Source: Lysobacterales bacterium (GTDB taxonomy: Bacteria > Pseudomonadota > Gammaproteobacteria > Xanthomonadales > Ahniellaceae). From it: a stretch of DNA of 64,000 bases. The position numbers and the translations under genes were made by a program. Location: contig JADJCM010000003.1 of NCBI GenBank assembly GCA_016703225.1, positions 62,001 to 126,000 on the forward strand. Reading direction: 5' to 3'. Numbering within the stretch: position 1 is the stretch's first letter; every line of letters begins with the position of its first letter. Below, one piece after another: positions 1-7,741 of the stretch. The notes under the pieces were generated by a model. The model did not search any database. It was not told where the DNA came from and saw only the letters and a program-made list of their open reading frames with translations.

Positions 1-103
1 CGGTCGGTATTGCGTCCAGTTGCGCCTCGCGCCCCTTCGCGTCGAGTGCGAGCAAGGCATCGAACCAGTCCGACAGCGAGCGTTGCGGGTCAGCCGGACT
101 CAC
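1..103 (-). CDS. Serine/threonine protein kinase, N-terminal end only
   Basis: Only the first 34 codons lie in the window and the gene runs off the left edge. A GTG at 101-103 opens a frame reading VSPADPQRSLSDWFDALLAL, a helical leader like the one at the start of the complete kinase at 51139-53562. It overlaps the end of the upstream sigma factor by 14 bases. A second in-frame GTG at 107-109 is an alternative start. The overlap and gene order match the sigma/kinase pair near 53.5 kb. The kinase domain itself is not visible, so the assignment rests on context and leader similarity. Confidence 0.5.
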   Translation of the reverse strand, partial: MSPADPQRSLSDWFDALLALDAKGREAQLDAIPT

Positions 104-650
104 GTTCACGCAGTGCATCCTTGAGCCAGGCACGACCGAAGCGCAGGGCACGGTCGATGGTGCTGGCCGAGACCTCCATCAACTTGGCGATTTCCTCGCG
201 TTCCAGGCCGGCGAAGTAAGTCAGCGAAATCACCTCGGCGGCGCGTGCGTCGACTGCGGCCAGCGCATGGATGGCCTCGTCGACCTGCAGCGTATCGCCG
301 GCTGCCGCGATCAGGTCGGACTTGGAGTCGAGGTCGGTAACCGGACCAGCGTCGCGCTTCTGCGCATGGCGGCGTCGCGCCGAGTCGACCAGGATCTGCC
401 GCGTCGCCAGCGCGATCACGTTCATCAGATGGCGCCGGCTCTGCCAGTCGCCGCCTTGCGCGAGGACGCGCATCAGGGCCTCGTGCGCGAGCTCGGTTGC
501 GGCCAGGGTGGCGTCGCGGTGCGCCGCCAGTTGCCGACGCGCAATCGCTCGCACCTCGTGGTAGACGAGGTTCACCATCGCATCGCGCGCGGCCAGTTCG
601 CCCTCGCGCCATGCAGCCAGCAATTCGGTGAAGCCTGTTGCTTCGGTCAT
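90..650 (-). CDS. ECF-type RNA polymerase sigma factor (TIGR02999-like)
   Basis: A 186-residue sigma-70-like protein. The N-terminal half holds a region-2 helix set (NLVYHEVRAIARRQL, then a LAATELAHEALMRVL segment typical of the TIGR02999 group). The C-terminal half holds region 4 (VISLTYFAGLEREEIAKLMEV followed by the recognition helix SASTIDRAL). I start at the ATG reading MTEATGF rather than an upstream in-frame ATG because homologous proteins begin just before the first helix. It is followed, with overlap, by the start of a protein kinase; this group of sigma factors is often paired with such kinases. It probably directs RNA polymerase to a small dedicated regulon. Confidence 0.85.
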   Translation of the reverse strand: MTEATGFTELLAAWREGELAARDAMVNLVYHEVRAIARRQLAAHRDATLAATELAHEALMRVLAQGGDWQSRRHLMNVIALATRQILVDSARRRHAQKRDAGPVTDLDSKSDLIAAAGDTLQVDEAIHALAAVDARAAEVISLTYFAGLEREEIAKLMEVSASTIDRALRFGRAWLKDALRERESG

Positions 651-733
651 CGCGGATGCTCGGGACAGGGCGCCGAAGATACTGCGAAAGACGGCCGCGC
701 AACGGTGCGCCGTCGCGCACTGCATTCCCCACG

Positions 734-1291
734 TCAGCGGTGTTCGAGCGCCACGCCTTGCAGCACCTGCGGCCAAGGAAACAGCGGGCCCGGGTCGCGC
801 TTGCGCCGCACCTTCACGCCGGCGTCGTCGCTGGCTGCGACTTCAGTCGTGTCCAGAACCTCGTGCCCGGCGATCTCGCGCAGGTTCGGCAGTTGCGATC
901 GCAGCTGCGAGAGCAGTGCACGCAACGCCGCGATCTGCTCGGCGGTGTACGGCTCGGTCATCTGTTGGTGGCGCGAATCGAGCCATTCCGGATACCGGCC
1001 GGTGTTGACCAGTTCGATGCCGACCGACTGCGGGTTGTAGCCGCGCGTGTGGTGAGCGATGCGAGTGACCGGAACGAATTCGTGGATACGACCGTCGCGG
1101 TCGATGTAGTAGTGCCCGGAATTGCCGGTGCCGGTCTCGGCGTAGAGGATGCGTTCGCCGAACTCGCGCGCCATCGCCAGATCGGGCAGCTCGGTGCAGT
1201 GGATCACGACCAGGGTGACCGCCTCGCGCGGCCGCGCTTGCAGTTGGTCGACGTAGGGCAACGGCCATTGCTGGATGGCGAGGTCGCTCAT
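734..1291 (-). CDS. N-acetylmuramoyl-L-alanine amidase, AmpD/PGRP type
   Basis: A 185-residue amidase_2-fold zinc hydrolase that cleaves the bond between N-acetylmuramic acid and L-alanine in peptidoglycan or its fragments. The zinc ligands fit the AmpD pattern: His31 in VVIHCTE, His143 in AGHEVLD and Asp166 in KRDPGPLFPW. The substrate-groove sequences GHYYIDRDG and GIELVNTG are present. There is no signal peptide, so it is probably cytoplasmic and acts in wall recycling, as AmpD does. Its start lies one base after the stop of the upstream methyltransferase, so the two are probably co-transcribed. I cannot separate true AmpD from a related amidase by sequence reading alone. Confidence 0.88.
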   Translation of the reverse strand: MSDLAIQQWPLPYVDQLQARPREAVTLVVIHCTELPDLAMAREFGERILYAETGTGNSGHYYIDRDGRIHEFVPVTRIAHHTRGYNPQSVGIELVNTGRYPEWLDSRHQQMTEPYTAEQIAALRALLSQLRSQLPNLREIAGHEVLDTTEVAASDDAGVKVRRKRDPGPLFPWPQVLQGVALEHR

Positions 1292-1292
1292 G

Positions 1293-1952
1293 TCACTTGG
1301 CGCGCGTCGGCTTGATGCCGCGCGACTTGCTGCGCGTGATCACGTACACCGAGGCCGGCGGCACGTTCCACACGGTGAATCCGGTTCGTTTCGCGCTCAG
1401 GTGCAGTTCGCGCATGACTTCGCGCTTGACCGGGTTGGTCGGCCCGTAGGTGAACTGGATGAAACGGCCCTGCGGCCCCATCACGCTGAATGCGGCCTCC
1501 AGGATTCCCTGCTGCAACTCCGCGCTCATCGACAACAGTCCAAGGCCGCTGATCACGGCATCGACCTCGCCGGCTTGCGCGAACTTTTCGCGCTCGACCA
1601 CGCGCGCGGTCGAGAGTGCGTCGGCGCATACCACACGCGTCTGCGGGAAGCGCTGCATCAGGTGCTGGTGCAGCGACTCGTTGAGCTCGAACACCAGCAG
1701 ATTTTCGGGCGCGATGCCGCGTTCGAGCAGAGCTTCGGTGAATACGCCGGTGCCGCCGCCGAGTTCGATCACCTTGCGCGCGCCGTCCGGCAACTGGCTC
1801 AGCATCTCGGCCGCCAGTTCCTTGCTGCTGGGTGAAACCGCAGCCGTCGTCAGCGGCGCCTTCAGCCATTGCCGAAAGAAGGTCCAGGCGATCGCCGCGT
1901 CTTCGCGGCGCTGGCGCAGGACGCGCCCGATCTTGGTTCCGCGTAGCGGCAT
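1293..1952 (-). CDS. Class I SAM-dependent methyltransferase, PmtA-like
   Basis: A 219-residue methyltransferase with a clear SAM-binding motif I (VIELGGGTGVFTEALLERG, about residues 61-79) and an acidic motif II (LLVFELNESLHQHL). The leader ending in AVSPSSKELAAEM is characteristic of the phosphatidylethanolamine N-methyltransferase/rRNA-dimethylase-like group, whose bacterial members methylate phospholipid head groups. Later segments (VISGLGLLSMSAE, FIQFTYGP) also fit that group. Substrate assignment is family knowledge and not shown here. It begins an apparent operon with the amidase. Confidence 0.75.
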   Translation of the reverse strand: MPLRGTKIGRVLRQRREDAAIAWTFFRQWLKAPLTTAAVSPSSKELAAEMLSQLPDGARKVIELGGGTGVFTEALLERGIAPENLLVFELNESLHQHLMQRFPQTRVVCADALSTARVVEREKFAQAGEVDAVISGLGLLSMSAELQQGILEAAFSVMGPQGRFIQFTYGPTNPVKREVMRELHLSAKRTGFTVWNVPPASVYVITRSKSRGIKPTRAK

Positions 1953-2011
1953 GCAGGAAATCCGTGTGAACTGCTCCGGATGATACGGGGCCGGGATGAC
2001 ACCGCAAGCCG

Positions 2012-2043
2012 CAAAAGCAGACGCCCGGCCGGAGCCGGGCGTC
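2012..2043 (-). terminator. Rho-independent terminator
   Basis: A perfect 10-bp GC-rich stem (2020-2029 with 2034-2043) closes a four-base loop. On the minus strand it is followed by TGCTTTTGC. It lies just after the stop codon of the His/Tyr/Gly-rich secreted protein and should end that transcript. Confidence 0.75.
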
Positions 2044-2066
2044 GTCGTGTCGGAATCGACCGTGAA

Positions 2067-2552
2067 TTACCAGCGCCGACCGTAGTAGATGCTGGTGTCG
2101 TAGGCCATTTCCTCAACCCGGTCGTAGTACGCGGCGCTGCCGTAATCGTCGCGTTGATAGCTGCCGTCGCGGTAGCCATCCGAGTAGCCATTGCTGTAGC
2201 CCTGGGCATAGCCGCCGGCGGGGCGGTGGTGCACGTGGTAGACACGATGCGCGGAGCACCACGGGTCGCGGCGGCTGTAGCTGCGACGGTCATGATCGCG
2301 GTAGCGCGAATGGCCGTAGTAGCCCGGGCGATAGGGCGTGAAGGCCTGCGCCTGCCGATAACCATGGTTGCGATGGCCATGGCTGTAACCGTGGTGGCGG
2401 TCATGGTCGCGATAGTTCACCGACCAGCCGTTGTTCCAGCCGCCACCGTGGACATTCACGCCCCAGTCGCCGGCCTGCGCCGGCGCAGTCGACGCAATCG
2501 CCGCCGCCACACCCAGACCAATCACCGAAGCCAAGCGAGTCAGAACATTCAT
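2067..2552 (-). CDS. Secreted His/Tyr/Gly-rich protein of unknown function
   Basis: A 161-residue protein with a clear Sec signal peptide (MNVLTRLASVIGLGVAAAIA, cleavage likely after APAQA). The mature part is very rich in His, Tyr, Gly, Arg and Asp, for example HDRHHGYSHGHRNHGYR and repeated GYxxGYxxGY patterns. The composition resembles disordered periplasmic or surface proteins and could bind metal ions; that is inference. A strong ribosome site (GAGGAGGT) precedes the ATG by a suitable distance. A terminator follows, so it is probably a single-gene transcript. I do not recognise a named family. Confidence 0.8.
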   Translation of the reverse strand: MNVLTRLASVIGLGVAAAIASTAPAQAGDWGVNVHGGGWNNGWSVNYRDHDRHHGYSHGHRNHGYRQAQAFTPYRPGYYGHSRYRDHDRRSYSRRDPWCSAHRVYHVHHRPAGGYAQGYSNGYSDGYRDGSYQRDDYGSAAYYDRVEEMAYDTSIYYGRRW

Positions 2553-2656
2553 CGTGGTTACCTCCTCAGGTGGCGCACACTCTGCGGCTGCGAGGATGAA
2601 TCGCTTCTGAAATTTCTCCGCACCGGGGCTGAACGGCCCCGGCTGTTGTCCGCGAT

Positions 2657-4783
2657 TCAGTCCAGTCGTCGGTGCCGGATTTCGAAGCAGTGATGGATTT
2701 TCGGATCGCGCGCGAAATCAAATGGGATGGTCGCCGGCGTAATGTCGTGGATGTCGAGTGCGGCGAGCGCATCGCGATCGATCTTGAAGCGGCGGTTGTT
2801 GTTCGAGAACAGAATCAGCCCCTCCGGCGCCAGCCGCGCTGCGCAGGCCTGGAGCAGGCGCACATGGTCACGCTGCACGTCGAAGTCCTCGGCGCGCTTG
2901 GAGTTCGAGAAGGTCGGCGGATCGACGTAGATCAGGTCGTATTCGCCGCGGTCGCGCTCGATCCATTCCATCGCGTCGGACTGCACGAGTCGGTCCTTGG
3001 CGCTGCCGAGGCCATTCAGTGCCAGGTTGCGTTCGGCCCAGTCGAGATAGGTGTTCGAGAGATCGACGCTGGCGGTGCTCGCGGCGCCGCCGGCGCAGGC
3101 ATAGACGGTGACCGCGCCGGTGTAGCAGAACAGGTTCACGAAGCGTTTGCCGCGCGCGAGTTCGCGCACCTTGGCGCGCAACGGGCGATGGTCGAGGAAC
3201 AGGCCGGTATCGAGGAAGTCGAACAGGTTCACTTCGAACTTGAGGCCGCCCTCGCTCACCGTCATCGCGTGGCCGCGCTCGTCCTGGCGGCCATATTGTT
3301 CGAGCCGGCCGCGCTTCATGCGGGTCTTGATCGCGATCTTCTCGCGCGGCACCGCGAACACCTCGCCGGCGACGCGCACCAGTTCGCGCAGGCGCTTCTG
3401 CGCGATGTCCTCGGGGATGGTCTTCGGCGCCTGGTATTCCTGGATGTGAAGGTGATCGGCATAGACGTCGATCGCGGCGGCGTAGTCGGGCAGGTCGGCG
3501 TCGTAGGCGCGGTAACACTCGATGCCGTCGCGCTTCAGTTTCGGACGCAGGTGCTTGAGGTTCTTCTCGATGCGGTTGCGCACGCCCTGCGCGGCTTCCG
3601 ACAGCGGCGGCGCTTCGCGCGGTTCCGGACGGGCGGCGAACACCTCGAAGCGGTACAGGGTGCAGGCGAGTGCGCCGTTGAACAGCGCGTATCGCTTGTC
3701 GGCCTTGAGCCCGACCGCGTGGGCCAGCGATTCATCCGAGGTGATCAAGGCCGCGCGCCAGCCGCCGAATTCTCGCTTGAGCAGTTCGCCGAACGCGACG
3801 TAGGCCGGTGCCGCGGCGCGGTTGTCCTCGAGGCGCTCGCCGTAGGGCGGATTGGTGATGACCAGACCGCCGCTGAAGCCCTCCGGGCGATGTGTCTTGT
3901 CGACCTCGTGGTGGTGCAAGCTCAGGAAACCGGAAATGCCGGCCTGCTGCGCGTTCTGCTTGGCCGCGGCAAGCACGGCGCCGTCGCGGTCGGAACCGAA
4001 GTAGCGTGCCTTGTCCTGCTTGCGTCCACTCGCGGCGCGCTGCTCGGCTTCGTCGAGCAGGGCCTGCCAGAGCTGCGGCTGGTGGCCGCGCCAGCGCAGG
4101 AAGCCGTAGTGCGTACGCAACAGCCCAGGCGCGACATCGGCGGCGATCAAAGCGCCCTCGATCAGCAGGGTGCCCGAGCCGCACATCGGATCAACCAGGG
4201 CGCCACCGTTGGCCGCGATCTCCGGCCAGCCGGAGCGCAGCAGCATGGCCGCGGCGAGGTTCTCCTTGAGCGGGGCAATGCCGGTGTTGCGGCGGTAGCC
4301 GCGCTGGTGCAGCGGGCCGCCGGACAGGTCGAGCGAGATCTGCGCCGTCGTGCCGCGCACCAGCACGTGCACGCGCAGGTCGGGCGTCCAGGTGTCGATG
4401 TTCGGGCGCTCGCCACTGACGTTGCGCAGGCGGTCGACGATGGCGTCCTTCACGCGTTGCTGGGTGAACTGGGTATTGCGCAGGCTGTCGTTGATGCCGT
4501 GGGCATCGACCGCGATCGTGCCGTTCGCGGCGACATGCTCTTCCCAGGCCAGCGCGTGCACGGCCTCGTACAAGCGGTCGGCGCTGATCTCCTCGATCTT
4601 CAGCAGCGGCAGCAGGATGCGGCTGGCGAGCCGTGACCACAAACAAGCGCGGTACGCGGTGGCGAGCTCACCTTCGAAATGCACGCCGGCGACGGTCTGC
4701 TTGACCTCGCCGGCACCGAGTGCGGCGAGTTCGGTCGCGAGCAGTTCCTCGAGTCCCTTCGGGCAGGCGGCAAAAAACTGCAT
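2657..4783 (-). CDS. rlmKL: Bifunctional 23S rRNA (guanine) methyltransferase RlmKL
   Basis: A 708-residue fused enzyme. The N-terminal RlmL half (THUMP domain followed by a methyltransferase with DPMCGSGTLLIEGALIA and the catalytic NPPYGERL) makes m2G2445. The C-terminal RlmK half (FVNLFCYTGAVTVYAC and the VDPPTFSNSKR motif) makes m7G2069 in 23S rRNA. Full length matches the E. coli-type fusion. The start codon overlaps the stop of the upstream hydrolase (TGATG on the minus strand), indicating translational coupling. A weak GC hairpin at 2623-2642 follows the stop. Confidence 0.96.
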   Translation of the reverse strand: MQFFAACPKGLEELLATELAALGAGEVKQTVAGVHFEGELATAYRACLWSRLASRILLPLLKIEEISADRLYEAVHALAWEEHVAANGTIAVDAHGINDSLRNTQFTQQRVKDAIVDRLRNVSGERPNIDTWTPDLRVHVLVRGTTAQISLDLSGGPLHQRGYRRNTGIAPLKENLAAAMLLRSGWPEIAANGGALVDPMCGSGTLLIEGALIAADVAPGLLRTHYGFLRWRGHQPQLWQALLDEAEQRAASGRKQDKARYFGSDRDGAVLAAAKQNAQQAGISGFLSLHHHEVDKTHRPEGFSGGLVITNPPYGERLEDNRAAAPAYVAFGELLKREFGGWRAALITSDESLAHAVGLKADKRYALFNGALACTLYRFEVFAARPEPREAPPLSEAAQGVRNRIEKNLKHLRPKLKRDGIECYRAYDADLPDYAAAIDVYADHLHIQEYQAPKTIPEDIAQKRLRELVRVAGEVFAVPREKIAIKTRMKRGRLEQYGRQDERGHAMTVSEGGLKFEVNLFDFLDTGLFLDHRPLRAKVRELARGKRFVNLFCYTGAVTVYACAGGAASTASVDLSNTYLDWAERNLALNGLGSAKDRLVQSDAMEWIERDRGEYDLIYVDPPTFSNSKRAEDFDVQRDHVRLLQACAARLAPEGLILFSNNNRRFKIDRDALAALDIHDITPATIPFDFARDPKIHHCFEIRHRRLD

Positions 4784-5346
4784 CAGCGCGCCCGCCCATT
4801 CAGCTCGAGTCGTTCCAGGAACTGGCCGAACCAGGTCGCGGTCTCGACGACGTGTCTGGAAAGACGATGGTCATCGTCGACCAGATGCAGGGTTGCGCGC
4901 CGCGCCTCGGCGAAGTCGATGACGGCGCGCGCCGGAATCAGTTCATCGTCCCAGGCATGCACGATCGCCAGCGGCACGCGTGCGGCATCGAAGCGGGTGT
5001 TGTAGCCCAGCAGTTGCAGCGGCAAGGCGAGCAGGAACAGGCCCGCAGTTTCGACCTGCAGCGACGCGAGGCCACTGATGAACGCGCCGAAACTCGAACC
5101 CGCCAGCACCAGCGGCCCTTCGATCGTCCTGGCGACATCCAGCAGTCGCGCCAGGCGTTGACCGGCCCCTTCGAGTCCGTGCGCCGCATCGAGATCACGA
5201 TAGTCCGGCCGGATCGTCTTCCAGCCCAGCCGCTCGGCCACCTCCGCCATCGCCGTAACCTTGGTCGCCTCCGGCCCCGATTCCAGGCCGTGAGAAAGAA
5301 TGGCAGTGCCGATCATGTCGATGATGCTCGTGTGGGGGGGCGGCAT
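4783..5346 (-). CDS. Small alpha/beta hydrolase (YqiA-like)
   Basis: A 187-residue alpha/beta-fold hydrolase. The opening strand AILSHGLESGP is typical of the fold. The nucleophile serine sits in VLAGSSFGAF, an aspartate in HAWDDELIP and a histidine in VDDDHRLS, together giving a complete triad. I take the ATG at 5346 because the stop of the upstream nucleotidyltransferase-like gene ends one base before it; an ATG at 5316 is the alternative. The short size resembles YqiA/YcfP-type esterases, but the substrate is unknown. Its stop overlaps the rlmKL start. Confidence 0.75.
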   Translation of the reverse strand: MPPPHTSIIDMIGTAILSHGLESGPEATKVTAMAEVAERLGWKTIRPDYRDLDAAHGLEGAGQRLARLLDVARTIEGPLVLAGSSFGAFISGLASLQVETAGLFLLALPLQLLGYNTRFDAARVPLAIVHAWDDELIPARAVIDFAEARRATLHLVDDDHRLSRHVVETATWFGQFLERLELNGRAR

Positions 5347-5347
5347 G

Positions 5348-5902
5348 TTAGCGGCGACGGCCGGCAATTCGCGCGATGCGAGCGACCGCGGAACGCAGGG
5401 ATGTGCGCGCGCGCTCATGTTCGGCCTGATCGACGAACGGTGCGTCGCCCATTCGGCGTTCGATGATGGCCGCGTCGAGCAGTCCCGCCTTCAGCCCTTC
5501 TCGCACCCAGCGCAGGTCGTGTGGCTCGCTGCGCGCGAGCTTCGAGACTGCGGCGTCATCAGGATCGAGAAACAGTCCAACAATGCCATCCGCAAACTCG
5601 ATCCGGCAAAGGCGCGACTCCCAGTCCTCGGGTAGCGCCGCAAGTGCCGGCCCCACTGCGTCTGCGTAAAACCCGTGTTGCGAGTGGAATGCGCTGGACG
5701 GTCCGAGTGCGGCGCCGATTTCGCTGGCGCGGCCGGGGTCGAATCGCGGATACAGGTCAACGTCAATCGATAGCACCATCGATTGCGGTGGAACGGCACA
5801 GGATCCGAGTACCGAAAGACTGCCGATGATCACGAACTCCCGATGCTGGGTAAGCGCGCTGGCTTCCTTCAGCAGTACGCCGATCGCTTGTCGGTCGATC
5901 AT
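5348..5902 (-). CDS. DUF6036-type nucleotidyltransferase-like protein
   Basis: A 184-residue protein that reads like the DUF6036 nucleotidyltransferase-fold family: FVIIGSLSVLG near the start, then an SIDVDLYP motif where the family carries its acidic pair, then a helical tail. The start ATG overlaps the stop of the upstream 117-residue gene by four bases. Such pairs recur in bacterial genomes and are suspected toxin-antitoxin modules in which the nucleotidyltransferase-like member is the effector. Activity is not demonstrated here. The glycine/serine that normally precedes the acidic pair is only loosely conserved. Confidence 0.65.
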   Translation of the reverse strand: MIDRQAIGVLLKEASALTQHREFVIIGSLSVLGSCAVPPQSMVLSIDVDLYPRFDPGRASEIGAALGPSSAFHSQHGFYADAVGPALAALPEDWESRLCRIEFADGIVGLFLDPDDAAVSKLARSEPHDLRWVREGLKAGLLDAAIIERRMGDAPFVDQAEHERARTSLRSAVARIARIAGRRR

Positions 5903-6252
5903 TCTGTGGGTTCGGCAAAACGTGCGTCGGTCAGAGCGAACGAGAACGGACTGTTCTGGAGCATGGCATTGGTCATCCCGCCGTTGCCTTCGACGAGTCG
6001 TCTCAACCCGGCTTCCGGATGTGCGCGCAGGATGCGTCTCCAGGCGCGAACGTAGAACGGACTGCAGGTCTCCGCTTCTGCCCACAGCGCGACCTGACGA
6101 CGGGCACGGTCGACGAGTTCCGCGCCGACCGTGGGATGTGTCTCGATCTCGGTCGCGATGGACGCATGGACCCGGCGCAACTGCGCGTAGCGCATCGCGT
6201 TCAACGCAAGCGCCTTGCGACGTGCTTCGATGAGAAATTGCGCGGCGACCAT
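5899..6252 (-). CDS. Small helical partner of the DUF6036 protein, possible antitoxin
   Basis: A 117-residue, mainly helical protein (FLIEARRKALALNAMRYAQ, then VDRARRQVALWAEAET) ending in a QNSPFSFALTDAR segment. I recall this tail pattern (QNSPFAGVLT-like) from small proteins encoded just upstream of DUF6036 genes; that is memory, not a search. Its stop overlaps the next start (ATGA), so the two are translated together. The role is inferred from position: a partner or antitoxin for the downstream protein. Confidence 0.6.
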   Translation of the reverse strand: MVAAQFLIEARRKALALNAMRYAQLRRVHASIATEIETHPTVGAELVDRARRQVALWAEAETCSPFYVRAWRRILRAHPEAGLRRLVEGNGGMTNAMLQNSPFSFALTDARFAEPTE

Positions 6253-6345
6253 GGTGCAAGGAGGATAGGTGGCAGGGGCATGACCGTCAAAAAATCGACG
6301 GTTGCCCGTTCAGATTGTGCTGCAGGCTCTGGCAAGCTTGTGCAA

Positions 6346-7296
6346 ATGCGCCATGACGCCGCCAAGACCGACTCCCGCCCGCTCGCGATCTTCCTGATGG
6401 GGCCGACCGCGTCCGGCAAGACGGCGTTGGCGCTGGAATTGGCGGACTCGGGGCGGTTCGGGTTGATCAGTGTCGACTCGGCCCTGATCTATCGCGGGCT
6501 CGACATCGGCAGTGCCAAGCCGGATGCGGCGACGCTGGCGCGCTATCCGCATGCGCTGATCGACATCCTCGATCCCGAACAGTCGTATTCAGCGGCGGAG
6601 TTCTGCCGCGATGCTCGCGTGGCGATGGATGAGATCACGGCGCGCGGACAGGTGCCGCTGCTGGTCGGGGGCACCGGTCTGTACTTCCGCGCGCTCGGGC
6701 GCGGTTTGTCGGATCTGCCGCAGACCGATCCCGAAATGCGCGCGCGCGTCGAGGCCGAGGCAGCCGAGCGCGGTTGGGCGGCGCTGCATGCGGAGTTGCG
6801 GGCGCTGGATCCGGTCGCCGGCGCACGCATCCACCCGAACGACCCGCAGCGCATCGGCCGTGCCCTCGAAGTGATCCGCATCAGCGGACAGCCGCTGTCG
6901 GCGTTGCAGGGCCGGGCGCAGGCGGACTTGCCATATCGCGTGCTCAAGCTCGCGTTGTTGCCGGATCGCGCGGTGTTGCATCAACGCATCGCCGAACGAT
7001 TCGATGTGATGCTCGCGGCCGGATTTCTGGACGAAGTGCGTACCCTGGTGCGGCGCCCCGGCCTGCATGTGGACCTGCCGTCGATGCGCTGCGTCGGTTA
7101 TCGCCAGGCCTGGCAGCACCTGCGTGGCGAGATCGATGCCGAGACCTTTCGCCGCACCGGCATCGAAGCGACCCGCCAACTGGCCAAGCGCCAGATCACC
7201 TGGATCCGTTCGGAGCACGATGTGTTCGTTCGCGACCCACTCGATCCGTTCGCGTTCGATTCAGCCAAGTCCTTGATCCAGCGAGCGATCGGCTGA
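6346..7296 (+). CDS. miaA: tRNA dimethylallyltransferase MiaA
   Basis: A 316-residue enzyme that adds a dimethylallyl group to N6 of A37 in tRNAs reading codons that start with U. The P-loop IFLMGPTASGKTALALELA is near the N-terminus, followed by VDSALIYRGLDIGSAKP, the active-site threonine in GGTGLYF, and a C-terminal ATRQLAKRQITWIR segment. I chose the ATG at 6346 because it gives the usual family length of about 316; an upstream ATG at 6280 would add 22 unconserved residues. It heads the miaA-hfq-hflX-hflKC block. Confidence 0.95.
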   Translation: MRHDAAKTDSRPLAIFLMGPTASGKTALALELADSGRFGLISVDSALIYRGLDIGSAKPDAATLARYPHALIDILDPEQSYSAAEFCRDARVAMDEITARGQVPLLVGGTGLYFRALGRGLSDLPQTDPEMRARVEAEAAERGWAALHAELRALDPVAGARIHPNDPQRIGRALEVIRISGQPLSALQGRAQADLPYRVLKLALLPDRAVLHQRIAERFDVMLAAGFLDEVRTLVRRPGLHVDLPSMRCVGYRQAWQHLRGEIDAETFRRTGIEATRQLAKRQITWIRSEHDVFVRDPLDPFAFDSAKSLIQRAIG

Positions 7297-7455
7297 ACGG
7301 TTCGCCATTGGTCATGGGCTTGAAACGCCCGTTTGCGGCCGCACAACCGCTACACTCGTCGCACTTTTCAGGCCAGCGCGTGTCAAACGCGTCTGGCCGG
7401 CCGGCGCCAATCTGGCGTCCGTGCGGAATTTTGGTCGTACCCCCGGGAGCACAAC

Positions 7456-7722
7456 ATGTCGAAAGCCCAATCCCTGCAAGATCCCTTCCTGAATGCCCTG
7501 CGTCGCGAACGCATTCCGGTGTCCATCTACCTCGTCAACGGCAGCAAGCTCCAGGGCACGGTCGAGTCCTTCGACCAGTTCGTGGTGCTGCTGCGCAATA
7601 CCGTCAGCCAGATGGTCTACAAGCACGCGATCTCGACCGTGGTTCCGGCACGCAACGTCAAGGTCGGCGACGGCCCGCACGGCGCCACCGGCGACCATCA
7701 CGATGCCGCTGCGGAAGGTTGA
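7456..7722 (+). CDS. hfq: RNA chaperone Hfq
   Basis: An 88-residue Sm-like protein that forms a hexameric ring and helps small RNAs pair with mRNAs. The N-terminal helix is QSLQDPFLNALRRERIPVS, Sm1 runs through IYLVNGSKLQGTVESFDQFVV, and Sm2 carries the diagnostic VYKHAISTVVPAR. The C-terminal tail is short and ends in a His/Asp-rich stretch. The upstream 160 bases after miaA probably hold its own promoter, since hfq is often expressed separately, but I see no convincing -35/-10 pair. Confidence 0.97.
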   Translation: MSKAQSLQDPFLNALRRERIPVSIYLVNGSKLQGTVESFDQFVVLLRNTVSQMVYKHAISTVVPARNVKVGDGPHGATGDHHDAAAEG

Positions 7723-7741
7723 GCCGGAGCGCTGATTCCTC

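Noticed and set aside
2623..2642. GC hairpin after rlmKL as a terminator
   Set aside because: The stem is seven bases and no T-run follows on the minus strand; mentioned only under the gene.
7345..7356. TACACT ahead of hfq as a -10 element
   Set aside because: No matching -35 at proper spacing; too weak to report although a promoter here would be expected.
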